Shown here: positions 43,946-52,928 of the stretch, piece after piece
How positions within the stretch are numbered: position 1 is the stretch's first letter
How the letters are laid out: every line of letters starts with the position of its first letter
NCBI GenBank assembly: GCA_039683095.1
Contig: JBDKSB010000009.1
Location: 1 to 64,000, forward strand
DNA from: Acidobacteriota bacterium
GTDB taxonomy: Bacteria; Acidobacteriota; Aminicenantia; Aminicenantales; Saccharicenantaceae
Length of the DNA: 64,000 nucleotides
Reading direction: 5' to 3'
Made by a program: the position numbers and the translations under genes
Notes under the pieces: generated by a model
What the model was told of the DNA's origin: nothing
What the model saw: only the letters and a program-made list of their open reading frames with translations
The model's database searches: none

Positions 43946-44887
43946 GTGCGGGATTCCGTTCGGGCCCGGACGCCTGGCCGCTTGGCGGGCGCGCTGGGGA
44001 TGGCTGCGGGGACAGCCCTGACATTGTTGCTGTCGGTTCGCGCGGCTGATCCTCCCGATCCCTCCGGCAAGACTGTCCCGACAAGGAAGATCTCAGTTTT
44101 CGTGGTCGCCGACGCGCCCCTCAGCAGGAATGTGGCTTGGAAAGGGGAGATCCTGCGCGCTTTGTCCGATGCCAACTGGTACCTGCTCGAGGCGGCGGGG
44201 CTCAAGTTCAAGATCGAGGCGTACGGCGGCTGGCAAGCGCGGCCGGCGGCGCGGACGTCCGGAGAGAGCGGCTCGAAGCCGGATGTCACGGCCGAACGGA
44301 CGGCGGTCAAGGCGGGGAGCGCCTACCGCTCGATCTACTCGTTCCTCCACTCTTTCCGGAGGCGGCTGAAGGCCGCGGACGGCGGCGAAAACGGAGCGGG
44401 CCCCGGCTCGAACGGCGCCCGCCGGGCGGCCGGGACCGGGGAACCCGGCGGCTATGAGATCGCCATCGGCCTCGTCGCCCGAGGGCCGGACGGGCCGGCG
44501 GAACCCGGATTGGCCGATTACAATTATGGCATCGTGCTCCTCAGGTACGAGGAGAATCCCAAAGGCCTGACATACGTCGTGCTCCACGAGCTCTGCCACC
44601 TCTTTGGCGCGGTCGACCTGCGGGAGAGCGGGACGGTGATGAGCCGGGAAAGACCGGGCTTCCGGCTCGATCGCTTCACCCAGGACATCATCCGCGTGAA
44701 CAGGGACCGGACGTTCCGCCGGGCCGGGGGCCCGCTCAGCGACGAACGGATCCTGCAGGCCCTGAACCTCTACCGGGAGCGCCGGGCGTTGGGGCTGGAC
44801 GAGGACGGACTGGCGGTCTGCATACGCGAGCTCCTGACGGCGGCGGCGATGCGCGGCCGCTCGGCCTGGCTGGTCGCGCTGCGCTGA
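43946..44887 (+). CDS. Metzincin-like (HExxHxxGxxD) exported putative metallopeptidase
   Basis: The protein is 313 aa if started at GTG 43946, behind a G-rich ribosome site. A basic n-region and GALGMAAGTALTLLLSVRAA then form a signal peptide. An ATG at 44000 and a TTG at 43862 are alternatives. The zinc motif is HELCHLFGAVD (H214, H218, D224) with a likely Met-turn at M232 (GTVMS), as in matrixin- and snapalysin-like metzincins that use Asp as third ligand. The first half (ISVFVVADAPLSRNVAWKG) is not recognised. It is divergent from LRR2, and nothing in its neighbourhood tells the substrate. Confidence 0.75.
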   Translation: MRDSVRARTPGRLAGALGMAAGTALTLLLSVRAADPPDPSGKTVPTRKISVFVVADAPLSRNVAWKGEILRALSDANWYLLEAAGLKFKIEAYGGWQARPAARTSGESGSKPDVTAERTAVKAGSAYRSIYSFLHSFRRRLKAADGGENGAGPGSNGARRAAGTGEPGGYEIAIGLVARGPDGPAEPGLADYNYGIVLLRYEENPKGLTYVVLHELCHLFGAVDLRESGTVMSRERPGFRLDRFTQDIIRVNRDRTFRRAGGPLSDERILQALNLYRERRALGLDEDGLAVCIRELLTAAAMRGRSAWLVALR

Positions 44888-45000
44888 CGCTGACAAAGGC
44901 GCTGACGACGGGCGCGACGCTCGTCGATCGCCGCCGGCTGGGCTGGGCCCGGCCGCTCACGGGCCGCGCGGGCCACGGTGCGGGCCCGGGCGGCGGCTGC

Positions 45001-46134
45001 TCAGGCCCCGTTGATGTCGTTGACCAGGCGCCGCAGCTGGGCGATGCTCTTGCGGTTGAAGGCCAGCGAGAGGCGGGGCAGGTCGGGATACTCGACATCG
45101 TCCCCTTCCGCTTCGAGCGGCCCGGCGTGCTCTTCGATGCGGCCCTCGCTCAACAGGGTCGAGGCGTAGGTGTCGTTGAGGCGCTCGAGCGCGCCGGGCG
45201 GGAGCGGCGAGGAGAGGCGGAGCATGAGGACCGGCCCGACATAGCGCATCGAGTGGAAGCGGCGGTAGAACCCGATGATCTCCCCGACGGCCGTGTCGAC
45301 GTCATCGGTCAGCTTGAACAGGCTCAGGTCATCCTCGTCGATCATGCCGTTGAGGACGAGCTCGGCCTTGACATAGGTCCGCCAGTGCTGCCAGTAGGTG
45401 CCGCCGGGCGCGTCGACCATGACCAGGGGGATCAGGTTGGTCTTGCCCGTCTCGATCATGGTCAGGGCCTCGAAGCCCTCGTCCTGGGTGCCGAAGCCTC
45501 CCGGAAAGAGGGCGATGGCCGAGGCCTCCTTTAGGAAAAGGATCTTGCGGGTGAAGAAGTACCTGAAGTTGATGAGCTTCGGGTCGTCGGCGATGACGAC
45601 GTTGGTCTTCTGTTCGTGCGGCAGGCGGATGGCCACGCCGAAGGACCCGGCCCGCCCGGCGCCGAGCTGGGCGGCGCCCATGATGCCGTCGCCGGCCCCG
45701 GTGATGATCATCCACTGGCGCTCGCGCATGCGGCGGGCGAACTCGACGGCGTGGAGGAACTCGGGATGGCCGGCGGGCGTGCGGGCCGAGCCGAAGACCG
45801 AGACCTTGCGGACGCCGTGGTAGGGGGCGAAGACCTTGAAGGCGTAGCGGAGTTCCTTGAACGAATTGGTCAGGAGCTTGAGGTCGCCGCGGCCGGCGCC
45901 GTCGCGGGCCACGCGCGTGATGGCGACCATGAGGTCGGCCAGGACGTCGTGGTCGGGGCAGCCGGCGGCGAAACGGTCGAGAAATTCGTTGATCGCGGCG
46001 TCGCGGGCGGCGGCCCACCCGGGGGTCGCGGGCTCGCCGGGTACGGGGCCGGGGACGGCGACGGCTGGGGCAGAGCCGGCCGCAACAGGAACGGCTGGAA
46101 CGGAACCAGCGCAGGTTCGGGGATCTTTATCCAT
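45001..46134 (-). CDS. LOG-family (lysine decarboxylase-like) phosphoribohydrolase-type protein
   Basis: The protein is 377 aa. The Rossmann-like LOG signature is present: SVFGSARTPAG (about 110), MIITGAGDGIMGAAQLGA and PGGFGTQDEGFEAL with the catalytic Glu. The family cleaves nucleoside 5'-monophosphates at the N-glycosidic bond. This is a long-type member with an Ala/Pro/Val-rich N-terminus (residues 8-40, VPAVPVAAGSAPAVAV) and a helical extension (about 45-100), and a C-terminal extension of about 100 residues. It is cytoplasmic, and the physiological substrate is unknown. It is transcribed away from the helicase region on the same strand with about 200 bp between. Confidence 0.9.
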   Translation of the reverse strand: MDKDPRTCAGSVPAVPVAAGSAPAVAVPGPVPGEPATPGWAAARDAAINEFLDRFAAGCPDHDVLADLMVAITRVARDGAGRGDLKLLTNSFKELRYAFKVFAPYHGVRKVSVFGSARTPAGHPEFLHAVEFARRMRERQWMIITGAGDGIMGAAQLGAGRAGSFGVAIRLPHEQKTNVVIADDPKLINFRYFFTRKILFLKEASAIALFPGGFGTQDEGFEALTMIETGKTNLIPLVMVDAPGGTYWQHWRTYVKAELVLNGMIDEDDLSLFKLTDDVDTAVGEIIGFYRRFHSMRYVGPVLMLRLSSPLPPGALERLNDTYASTLLSEGRIEEHAGPLEAEGDDVEYPDLPRLSLAFNRKSIAQLRRLVNDINGA

Positions 46135-46151
46135 GCCTCGATTTTACCATT

Positions 46152-46331
46152 AAATGGGGGACATGATACCCGTTTCCTATTTATCCAGGCGGGGAAAACG
46201 CGTGACATGTTACCCTTTCGGCATTCAGGGAACGATGACGGCGGCGACTACGACGGCGATAGCGACGGCGACGCGGCCACAGCCCGTCCCGCCTTTCCGA
46301 GATCCGAAAATGAGAACCGGGTCCCCGATTT
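46152..46331. repeat. REP-like inverted elements between LOG and helicase genes
   Basis: A 31-bp element at 46152-46182 (AAATGGGGGACATGATACCC, then GTTTCCTATTT) and a related inverted one at 46308-46331 (AAATGAGAACC, GGGTCCCCGATTT) bracket this gap. A third weak variant (GTGACATGTTACCC) lies near 46202. The two elements inside the helicase gene have the same core (GGGACAcaATACC..TTTCC). Confidence 0.65.
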
Positions 46332-46340
46332 CCCGGCTTC

Positions 46341-49300
46341 TTAGGCCAGCGCCTCGATCCAGGCGATCTTGCGGGCCAGGCGCACGGCGGAGATGGGGAA
46401 AGCGGTCTTGATCTCCGGGGCGAAGAGGGCCAGCTTGAACTCCTCGATCATCCAGCGCAGCTCTTCGACCGCGGCCCGCCTGGCCTCAAGATCGGCCGGC
46501 AAAATGGGAACCCCTGATCTCGGCGGCGCGGCGAGCCGCGAAAGCTCGAAGACGTAGGGCTCGACCTGGGCGGCCTTGGCCTTGTCCTTGTCGGGGGCGA
46601 TGCGGGCCCGGTCGAGCCGGATGAGCAACCCCTCGAGGTAGCTGCGGATGCGGATGAGCCGGACGACCGGATAGACCGCCAGAAAGTCCTTGGGAACGAG
46701 GCGGTCGAGGTCCGCGCCGACGGCGTCCAGGTACTCCGGTTTGACCCTGTCCTTGAGCCGGCCGAGTTCATAAAGGCTCAATGTCCGGGCCTCGGCTCTC
46801 GTCTTTGACGGCGCGGCCGCGCCTGCCCGCGCGCCCGCCCCTCCGCCCGCGCCCTTGGCCAGCTCGGATCGCAACTTGGCGTGGAGCTCGACGATCTTGA
46901 TGACCGTCTGGGTCAGGGCATGTCCGCGGTCGAAGAGACTCCGGCCGACTTCCGCTTCGTAAGCTCTGTACTCGGCCTCGGCGCGGATGTTGCGCTCGAA
47001 GACGTCCCGGGCCAGGGCCTCTTCGATGGCCCGCTCGAGGGCCTCCCGCCCGCCGAAGTGAAGCGCCGCCTGGTCGAGCTCGGCCGGGATCTTGTGGTAG
47101 CGGCGGACGAAGGCCAGCTCCTTGGCGAACTTCCGCATGAGCAGCTGCCGGACGCCCCTCTTGTGCGCGGCCTCGGCCTCGGCCCGCGTCGGGAACAGGC
47201 GGATGTCGACCGTCCCGGCGGTTCCGGGTTCGCTTCCGGGTTTGGCGGCCGGGGGGGCCGTCTGCGCCTTCGCCCCGCCCTGAGCCGCAGCCGGGCCAGA
47301 AAATTCGGAAATAGGTATTGTGTCCCCCATTTTTAGGGCGGGGTAGGCCGTGAGCGACGTGCCGACGGCGATCTTCTCGGGCAGATCGCCGAAGGTCCAG
47401 TCGGCCAGGCCCGTCTTCTCCCAGGCGCGCCGGGCCTCCTGCCAGGCCGGCGACTCGACCTTGGAGGGGGCCTGGTCCGCGGCCCCGAGCTTCTTGCGCA
47501 GGAGCTCGACGTCGCGGCCGGCGTCGAGGACGCGGCCCGTCGACGGATCGACTACCGCGACGCGCAAGCGCAGGTGCTTAGGCACGTCGGCCAGGGCCCA
47601 TTCGCGGGCGGGGATGTCGGCGCCGTAGCGGCGCCTGACGAAATCGGCCACGGCCTTGAAGAGCGGCACTTCCTCCGGCGCCCGGGGCATGTCGCCGGCG
47701 ATCTCGCGCGCCTTCTCCGCCACCGGCACGAGGAGCTTGCGGTAGCGCTTGGGCAGGCCCTTGATGAGCGCGGCGATCTTGTCCTGGTACTGCCCGGTCA
47801 CGCCCCATTCCAGGCGCTCGGCCGGGATGGCGCTCAGCAGCTCGGGCGGGACCGTCAGCGTGACGCCGTCGTCCTCCTCCCCCGGCGCGAACTTGTAGAC
47901 CGCCGGGAACGGACGGCCGGCCACCTCGACGCGGTCCGGGAAGCCGGCGACGGCGCTCTCGTCCGGCCGGTAATTGAGGAGATCGTCCTCGGACAGGCGC
48001 AGGAACGCGTCGTCGCCGCCGCGGTCGCGCACGTCCCCGAGCAGCTTGCGCAGCGTCCGGACGTCGTGGATGCCGGGGAGCTTGGCCGAGTAGAACTTGG
48101 CGATCTCGCCCTCGGCGACGAGGATGTCCCGCCGCCGCAGCTTCTCCTCCATGGCCTCGACCTGGCGCTGCAGGGCCAGGTTGTGGACTAGGAACGGCGG
48201 CGGGTCGTCGATCTCGCCCTCGACCAGGCCGTTCATGACGAAGATCTCGTGGGCCTCGGCCGGGTTGACGCGCCCGTAGGACACGCGGCGCTCGCGGACG
48301 ATCTCGAGCCCGAACAGGGTGACCCGCTCCTTGGCCGTGACCTCGCCGCGCGAGCGGTCCCAGGCGGCGTCCGAATACGAGCGCTTGCAGAGCGGGCCGC
48401 CGAGCCGCTCGAGCCAGGCGGGGTCGATCCGGGCCGCTTTCCGGGCGAACAGCCTCGACGTCCGGACAACCTCGGCCGAGACGATCCAGCCGGCGCCCTT
48501 GCCGAAGAGGACCGAGCCCGGCCAGAGCGTGACCTCGCGGTTCTTGGCCCCGTTGTAGACGTTCTTCTCCTTGTGCGCGGCGATGTTCGACAGGTACCCG
48601 CTGAGGATGGACCGGTGGATCGCGCCGTAGAGCGCCGGCGATATGTCCGCATGCAAAATGCGGGACACAATACCTGTTTCCGCATTTCCGGTCGCGTCCG
48701 CCGTCCCGCTCCCCCGTTCCTCATTCGATTCGATCCCGGCTCCGCCTTTCGCCGTTTCCGGCGGCGACGTCCGGGCCGCGCCGGCCAAGAGGGGGTCGAA
48801 CCCGCTTTTTGCCCGTTTTTGAGTGAAAAGCAGGTTCGAGCCCTTCTTCATCTTCCCGCGCTCGAGCTCCCGCAGGGCCGACTCGATCTCGGCGTGCAGG
48901 TACGTCCACTCGCGCATGCGCGGGAAGGACAGGAAGTTCTCGTGGCAGAAGCGCCGCTTCTGGACGAGCGAGCCGAGCTTCTCGAAGTCGCCGTGGTAGC
49001 GGTTCCAGATGTTGAGCAGCACCAGGAAATCGGAGTCCGGGTGCTTGAACGCGGCGTGCACCGCGTCGGCCTGCTGGGCCTTGTCCGGCGGCCGCTCGCG
49101 CGGATCGCGGATGCTCAGGGCCGCCGCCAGCACGGCCACCTCGGGCAGGCAGCGCTCCTCGCGCGCCTCGATCAGCATCCGCGACAGGCGCGGATCGAGC
49201 TGCATCCGGGCCATGGCCCTGCCCGTCTCCGTCAGCTCCCAGCGCGAGGCCGCCGGATCCGGCGGCCGGAATTGGGCCGCCTTCCTGACGGCGCCGAGCT

Positions 49301-50678
49301 CGACCAGGGTGTCGTAGCCGTCGTGCACGGCCTTGGCCGCCGGCCGGTCGATGAACGGGAACTGGAGCGGATCGCCCAGGCCCAGGTCGGTCATGCGCAG
49401 GATGACCTCGGCCAGGTCCGAGCGCAGGATCTCCGGCTGGGTGAACTCGTCGCGCGACTCGTAGTCGACCTGGCTGTAGAGCCGCACGCACAGCCCTTCC
49501 AGGACCCGGCCGCAGCGCCCCTTGCGCTGATCGGCCGAGGCCCGCGAGACCGTCGAGATGGGCAGGCTGTTGATCCGCGTCCCCGGCTGGTACTGGGCGA
49601 TGCGGGCCACGCCCGTGTCCACGACGTAGCGGATGCCCGGGATGGTCAGCGACGTTTCGGCGACGTTCGTGGCCACGACGATCTTCGGCGCCGTGACGGT
49701 GTAGACGAGCCGCTGCTGGCCCGCCGGCAGGCGCGAGAAGAGCGGCAGCACCAGCGCCCCGGGCCACTTCCGGCCCTCGAGCATGCGGCAGGTCTCGAGG
49801 ATGTCCTGCTCGGTGGGCATGAACACCAGGATGTCGCCTGGGGGCTTCTCCCGCCGCAGGTACTCGACCGCCTCGACCGCCTGGTCGACGTAGTCCTTGT
49901 CCTCGGCCTCCTCCCGGTCCGGCACGCGGTACTCGACCTCGACCGGGTACATCCGGCCGCTGACCTCGATGACCGGCGCGTTCTTGAAGGCCTGGGAGAA
50001 CTTGGCCGTGTCCAGCGTCGCCGAGGTGATGACCAGCTTCAGGTCCGGCCTCTCGTCCAGGAGCCGGCGCATGATGCCGAGCAGGAAGTCGATGTTGAGC
50101 GAGCGCTCGTGGGCCTCGTCGATGACGATCGTGTCGTACTCGTGGAGGCCGTGGTCGCCCTGGGTCTCGGCGAGCAGGATGCCGTCGGTCATGATCTTGA
50201 TGTAGCCGTCGCGCGAGGTCCGGTCCTGGAAGCGGATCTTGTAGCCGACGGCCCGGCCGACCGGCTGGCCCAGCTCCTCGGCGATGCGGGCGGCGATGGT
50301 CATGGCCGCCAGGCGCCGCGGCTGGGTGACGCCGACGCGGCCGGCGACGCCCCGGCCCGCCTCGAGGCACATCTTCGGGATCTGGGTGCTCTTGCCGCAG
50401 CCGGTCTCGCCCGAGATGATGACGACGCGGCGACGCGGCGACCGCAGGAGCTCGACGATCTCGCCGGCCCGGGCCGTGATCGGCAGCTCCGGCGGGTAGG
50501 AGACGCGCGGCACGTTCCTGGCCCGCGACTCGAGCCAGGCCTCGAAGCGGGCGGGCCGGGCGGCGCGGGCAGCCTGGGCGGCGCGTACAGCCTGGATGGG
50601 GCGGGCAGCCTGGGCGGCTTTGGCGGCCTGGATGGGCCGAACGGGCCGGGCTTTGGCGTCGTCGCTCATACCGTCCAT
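46341..50678 (-). CDS. hrpA: HrpA-type DEAH-box ATP-dependent RNA helicase
   Basis: The protein is 1445 aa, slightly longer than typical HrpA (about 1300). Walker A is GETGCGKST (residues 90-98), the DEAH box is VIDEAHERS (187-190), motif III is SAT (219-221), and motifs V and VI include VATNVAETSLTIPG and QRKGRCGRV. HA2, OB and the DUF3418-like C-terminal region follow. It unwinds RNA or RNP in the cytoplasm, for example in ribosome rescue or mRNA processing. The N-terminus has an Ala/Gln/Arg low-complexity leader (AAQAARPIQAVRAAQAARAA). Two REP-like sequences lie in the reading frame at about residues 664-674 and 1116-1126 without breaking it. ATG 50678 lies 10 bp from repeat copy B; ATG 50669 is an alternative. 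Confidence 0.93.
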   Translation of the reverse strand: MDGMSDDAKARPVRPIQAAKAAQAARPIQAVRAAQAARAARPARFEAWLESRARNVPRVSYPPELPITARAGEIVELLRSPRRRVVIISGETGCGKSTQIPKMCLEAGRGVAGRVGVTQPRRLAAMTIAARIAEELGQPVGRAVGYKIRFQDRTSRDGYIKIMTDGILLAETQGDHGLHEYDTIVIDEAHERSLNIDFLLGIMRRLLDERPDLKLVITSATLDTAKFSQAFKNAPVIEVSGRMYPVEVEYRVPDREEAEDKDYVDQAVEAVEYLRREKPPGDILVFMPTEQDILETCRMLEGRKWPGALVLPLFSRLPAGQQRLVYTVTAPKIVVATNVAETSLTIPGIRYVVDTGVARIAQYQPGTRINSLPISTVSRASADQRKGRCGRVLEGLCVRLYSQVDYESRDEFTQPEILRSDLAEVILRMTDLGLGDPLQFPFIDRPAAKAVHDGYDTLVELGAVRKAAQFRPPDPAASRWELTETGRAMARMQLDPRLSRMLIEAREERCLPEVAVLAAALSIRDPRERPPDKAQQADAVHAAFKHPDSDFLVLLNIWNRYHGDFEKLGSLVQKRRFCHENFLSFPRMREWTYLHAEIESALRELERGKMKKGSNLLFTQKRAKSGFDPLLAGAARTSPPETAKGGAGIESNEERGSGTADATGNAETGIVSRILHADISPALYGAIHRSILSGYLSNIAAHKEKNVYNGAKNREVTLWPGSVLFGKGAGWIVSAEVVRTSRLFARKAARIDPAWLERLGGPLCKRSYSDAAWDRSRGEVTAKERVTLFGLEIVRERRVSYGRVNPAEAHEIFVMNGLVEGEIDDPPPFLVHNLALQRQVEAMEEKLRRRDILVAEGEIAKFYSAKLPGIHDVRTLRKLLGDVRDRGGDDAFLRLSEDDLLNYRPDESAVAGFPDRVEVAGRPFPAVYKFAPGEEDDGVTLTVPPELLSAIPAERLEWGVTGQYQDKIAALIKGLPKRYRKLLVPVAEKAREIAGDMPRAPEEVPLFKAVADFVRRRYGADIPAREWALADVPKHLRLRVAVVDPSTGRVLDAGRDVELLRKKLGAADQAPSKVESPAWQEARRAWEKTGLADWTFGDLPEKIAVGTSLTAYPALKMGDTIPISEFSGPAAAQGGAKAQTAPPAAKPGSEPGTAGTVDIRLFPTRAEAEAAHKRGVRQLLMRKFAKELAFVRRYHKIPAELDQAALHFGGREALERAIEEALARDVFERNIRAEAEYRAYEAEVGRSLFDRGHALTQTVIKIVELHAKLRSELAKGAGGGAGARAGAAAPSKTRAEARTLSLYELGRLKDRVKPEYLDAVGADLDRLVPKDFLAVYPVVRLIRIRSYLEGLLIRLDRARIAPDKDKAKAAQVEPYVFELSRLAAPPRSGVPILPADLEARRAAVEELRWMIEEFKLALFAPEIKTAFPISAVRLARKIAWIEALA
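47301..47332 (-). repeat. REP-like element in the helicase coding sequence (copy 1)
   Basis: AAATTCGGAAATAGGTATTG followed by TGTCCCCCATTT, here on the plus strand. It encodes MGDTIPISEF on the minus strand in frame with the helicase. Confidence 0.7.
48657..48686 (+). repeat. REP-like element in the helicase coding sequence (copy 2, inverted)
   Basis: AATGCGGGACACAATACCTG, then TTTCCGCATT. Perfect 7-base terminal arms (AATGCGG, CCGCATT) make it a small palindrome. It is opposite in orientation to copy 1 and encodes part of ETGIVSRIL in the helicase frame. Confidence 0.75.
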
Positions 50679-50688
50679 TCTATCAAGT

Positions 50689-50790
50689 GCCTTGGCTAAC
50701 GCAAATCGCTGATTACCAATTTATTAGGCTGTCCCGGCAGCTTCGGGTCCAGGTTAGGAACAGCGTTTTTCGCGGGATTTTCGCAAATTC
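50689..50790 (-). repeat. Intergenic repeat family, copy B
   Basis: On the minus strand it ends TTGCGTTAGCCAAGGC at 50704-50689, 10 bp before the helicase ATG. CCTAACCTGGA lies 43 bases inside, the same spacing (within a base) as in copy E. Confidence 0.75.
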
Positions 50791-50843
50791 ATGCTTCGGG
50801 AACAGTCCCATGCCCAATCCCCACGGGCCGACGCGCCGTTTCC

Positions 50844-50868
50844 CCGCCTGAGACGGCCCCTCAGGCGG
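50844..50868 (-). other. Stem-loop over the stop of the class V aminotransferase gene
   Basis: CCGCCTGA and TCAGGCGG arms with a 9-base loop include the TGA stop codon. It could act in termination or mRNA end protection; no T-run follows. Confidence 0.4.
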
Positions 50869-52231
50869 CGAGCTTCCTCAGCGAATCCAGCGCGGCCGTC
50901 ACGTCCTCGTCGCGGTTGTTAAGGTAGAACGAGACGCGGATCGAGTTGAGGCCGCCCTCCGCGACCGGCCGGGCCCGGAGACGGTCCTTGGCCATCTGCG
51001 TCATGATCTCGCCGTTGGCGCGGCCCTTCATCCGGAAGCCGATCATGAGCGTGCGATAGGCCTCCTCCTCAGGCGACAGGCGCTCGACCCCCGGGATCTC
51101 GCCCAAGCCGCGATAGAACCGCTCGGCCATCGGCCGGCAGCGCCGGGCGATGCGGTCGACGCCGATCGTGTCCACCAGGTCGAGGGCCGTGCCCAGGGCG
51201 TAGAACAGCGCGTCGTTCTGCGTCCCGGACTCGTACCGCTCGGCGGTCGTCTTGAGCACGAACTCCCCCTTGGCGACGTCGTAGCGATCCGAGGAGCCGC
51301 CGCCGACCGTGAGCGGCCGCAGGACGTCAAGGAGCCCCTGACGGACATAGATGAACCCCGTGCGCTTCGGGCCCATCATCCATTTGTGCGTCGAGCAGGC
51401 GTAGAAATCGGCCCCGATGTCGGCGATGTCGAACGGCGAGCAGACCGGCGCCTGGGCGCCGTCGAGGGCGAACCATATCCTTTTCGCGCGCGCCAGGGCG
51501 GCGATGTCCTTGACCGGGAAAAGCTGGCCGGTCGTGCAGGTGACGTGGCTGAAGACGACGAGCCGGGTCTTCGGGGTGACGAGCCTGGCGATGCGCTCCA
51601 CGTTGCCGGCGGCGCTGACGATGTCCGGCTCGAACAGCCTGATGACGATGCCGTCGCGCTGCCTGCGATGGAGCAGGGCCGAATGGAGGGCGACGTGCTC
51701 ATGCGTCGAGGTGATGACCTCGTCGCCGTTCTTGAGCGGCAGGCCGTGGACGATGACGTTGACGCCTTCGGTCGCCCCGCCGATGAGGCCGATGTCTTCC
51801 TTGCGGCAGGCCCCGCCGAGGGCCCGGGCCAGCTTGGTCTTGACCTCCTGCCACGGCTTCTCGTCGTGGCCGGCGCTCGGGGCCCGCTCTTCGGCCCGGG
51901 TGAATTCGGCAAGGGCGTTGAGGACGGGCAGGGGGCATGAGCCGAGGCCGCCGAAGTTGAGGAAGGTCCATTCCGGGTCGAGGACAAACTGTTCGCGGAC
52001 GAGCTTCCAGTAGAACTCGTCGTCGCCGGCGGCGGCGGCCCGGGCCAGCCGGCCGGCGAGCGGGGCAGCGAAGGGGGCGACGATGGGGGCGGCAAGCGGA
52101 GCGGCGAAAGGAGCGGCCGGCGGGGCGCCCGACGCTCCCGGCGCTCCCGCCGCGGCCCGAGCAATCAGGGGCAGACCGGCTATGCCGCCGGCCAGACCTG
52201 CCGTCATCTTCAGGAAATCTTTTCTTCTCAT
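50861..52231 (-). CDS. Tat-exported class V aminotransferase-like PLP enzyme
   Basis: The protein is 456 aa. A twin-arginine leader (MRRKDFLKMTAGLAGGIAGL) opens the protein and is followed by a low-complexity Pro/Ala stretch (APFAAPLAAPIVAPFAAPLA). The PLP fold follows with GGATEGVNVIVHGL, THEHVALHSALL, FSHVTCTTGQLFPVKDIA, FALDGAQAP (Asp to the PLP nitrogen) and the Schiff-base lysine in STHKWMMGPKRTGF. It resembles the isopenicillin-N epimerase/cysteine desulfurase-like group. The combination with Tat export means the cofactor would be loaded before export to the periplasm. The reaction is unknown. Confidence 0.88.
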   Translation of the reverse strand: MRRKDFLKMTAGLAGGIAGLPLIARAAAGAPGASGAPPAAPFAAPLAAPIVAPFAAPLAGRLARAAAAGDDEFYWKLVREQFVLDPEWTFLNFGGLGSCPLPVLNALAEFTRAEERAPSAGHDEKPWQEVKTKLARALGGACRKEDIGLIGGATEGVNVIVHGLPLKNGDEVITSTHEHVALHSALLHRRQRDGIVIRLFEPDIVSAAGNVERIARLVTPKTRLVVFSHVTCTTGQLFPVKDIAALARAKRIWFALDGAQAPVCSPFDIADIGADFYACSTHKWMMGPKRTGFIYVRQGLLDVLRPLTVGGGSSDRYDVAKGEFVLKTTAERYESGTQNDALFYALGTALDLVDTIGVDRIARRCRPMAERFYRGLGEIPGVERLSPEEEAYRTLMIGFRMKGRANGEIMTQMAKDRLRARPVAEGGLNSIRVSFYLNNRDEDVTAALDSLRKLAA

Positions 52232-52480
52232 AGCGCTCCTTCTCTCCGTCGATCTCGCCGATCGATCTCGTCGTCGACCTCGCCGGCAATCTCGTCAGCG
52301 ATCTCGACGTCCGATCGAGACGAAACTGGAAAGAAGGATTATTCCGGCTGAGGCGGATAAAGTCAACGGGCGCGATGGAGCGACGAGGGCACGTGGAAGC
52401 AAAGGCACGACGAGGGAGCGAAGAAGAAAACGAAGCGGGGGACGCGGCAGGACGCGCCCCCCGCCCTATACAGGAGGTTT

Positions 52481-52720
52481 CTAGGAGGATACTATCGGCC
52501 CTCGCCCGACGAACGGCGCCTGGGCCTTCCTGCCGGGAAAGGCCAGGGCCGGGAATCCGGGGCTATAGGGGAAAAAGAAGCTGGCCACGGAGATGGCCGA
52601 AGCGCGGGAGGGAACGCGCCTCGACAGCGCCGTGGCCAGCTGGGTCATCGCCGACGCTCCGGGCTTTACCGCGATCCGGAGCGTCTTTATCCGCGAAGCA
52701 CTGTGCGCTCGAGCTTTCAT
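52481..52720 (-). CDS. Possible small hypothetical protein
   Basis: A 79-aa frame (MKARAHSASRIKTLRIAVKP...) with a weak GAAAG site upstream lies on the strand of the aminotransferase gene. The start KTLRIAVKPGASAMTQLATAL looks protein-like, but the second half (SFFFPYSPGFPALAFPGRKA) does not fit any family that I recognise. No upstream promoter is obvious. It may be a chance frame in GC-rich DNA. Confidence 0.25.
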   Translation of the reverse strand: MKARAHSASRIKTLRIAVKPGASAMTQLATALSRRVPSRASAISVASFFFPYSPGFPALAFPGRKAQAPFVGRGPIVSS

Positions 52721-52774
52721 CTTTCGGTCTCCATATAATTAGACGAACTCGCCCCGCGAAAAGTTGCATTTTGC

Positions 52775-52860
52775 GCCTTGGCTAACGTATCCGATTGATC
52801 GGCCATTCATTACGTCGTTTTTACGGGAAACCTTCCACCTGACGCGAGATGTTTTTGGCC
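52775..52860 (-). repeat. Intergenic repeat family, copy C
   Basis: On the minus strand it ends ACGTTAGCCAAGGC (52788-52775). The first two bases of the core differ from the consensus. It is left of the RAYT gene and in inverted orientation to copy D on its right. The outer boundary is approximate. Confidence 0.65.
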
Positions 52861-52928
52861 GCAAAAACGTCATTTTTAATGGCTGGCATTTTTGGCCCGA
52901 TAATTCAGAAAAAGGAGGATGGAACCAA

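Larger units (their letters stand above)
52232..52928. other. 697-bp region between the class V aminotransferase and the RAYT genes
   Basis: It holds a possible small gene at 52481-52720, repeat copy C at 52775, and AT-rich sequence with repeated GTTTTT/AAAAACG words from 52810 to 52900. The stretch 52240-52330 is made of short reiterated GATCTCG-like words. No RNA gene is visible. Confidence 0.5.

Noticed and set aside
48249-50699. Plus-strand frame of 816 codons opposite the helicase
   Set aside because: Its sequence is low complexity and domain-free, while the minus strand encodes all DEAH helicase motifs.
52481-52720. Possible SpoVS-like small protein
   Set aside because: Only the first 30 residues faintly resemble the family and the rest does not. 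It is kept only as a weak hypothetical frame.
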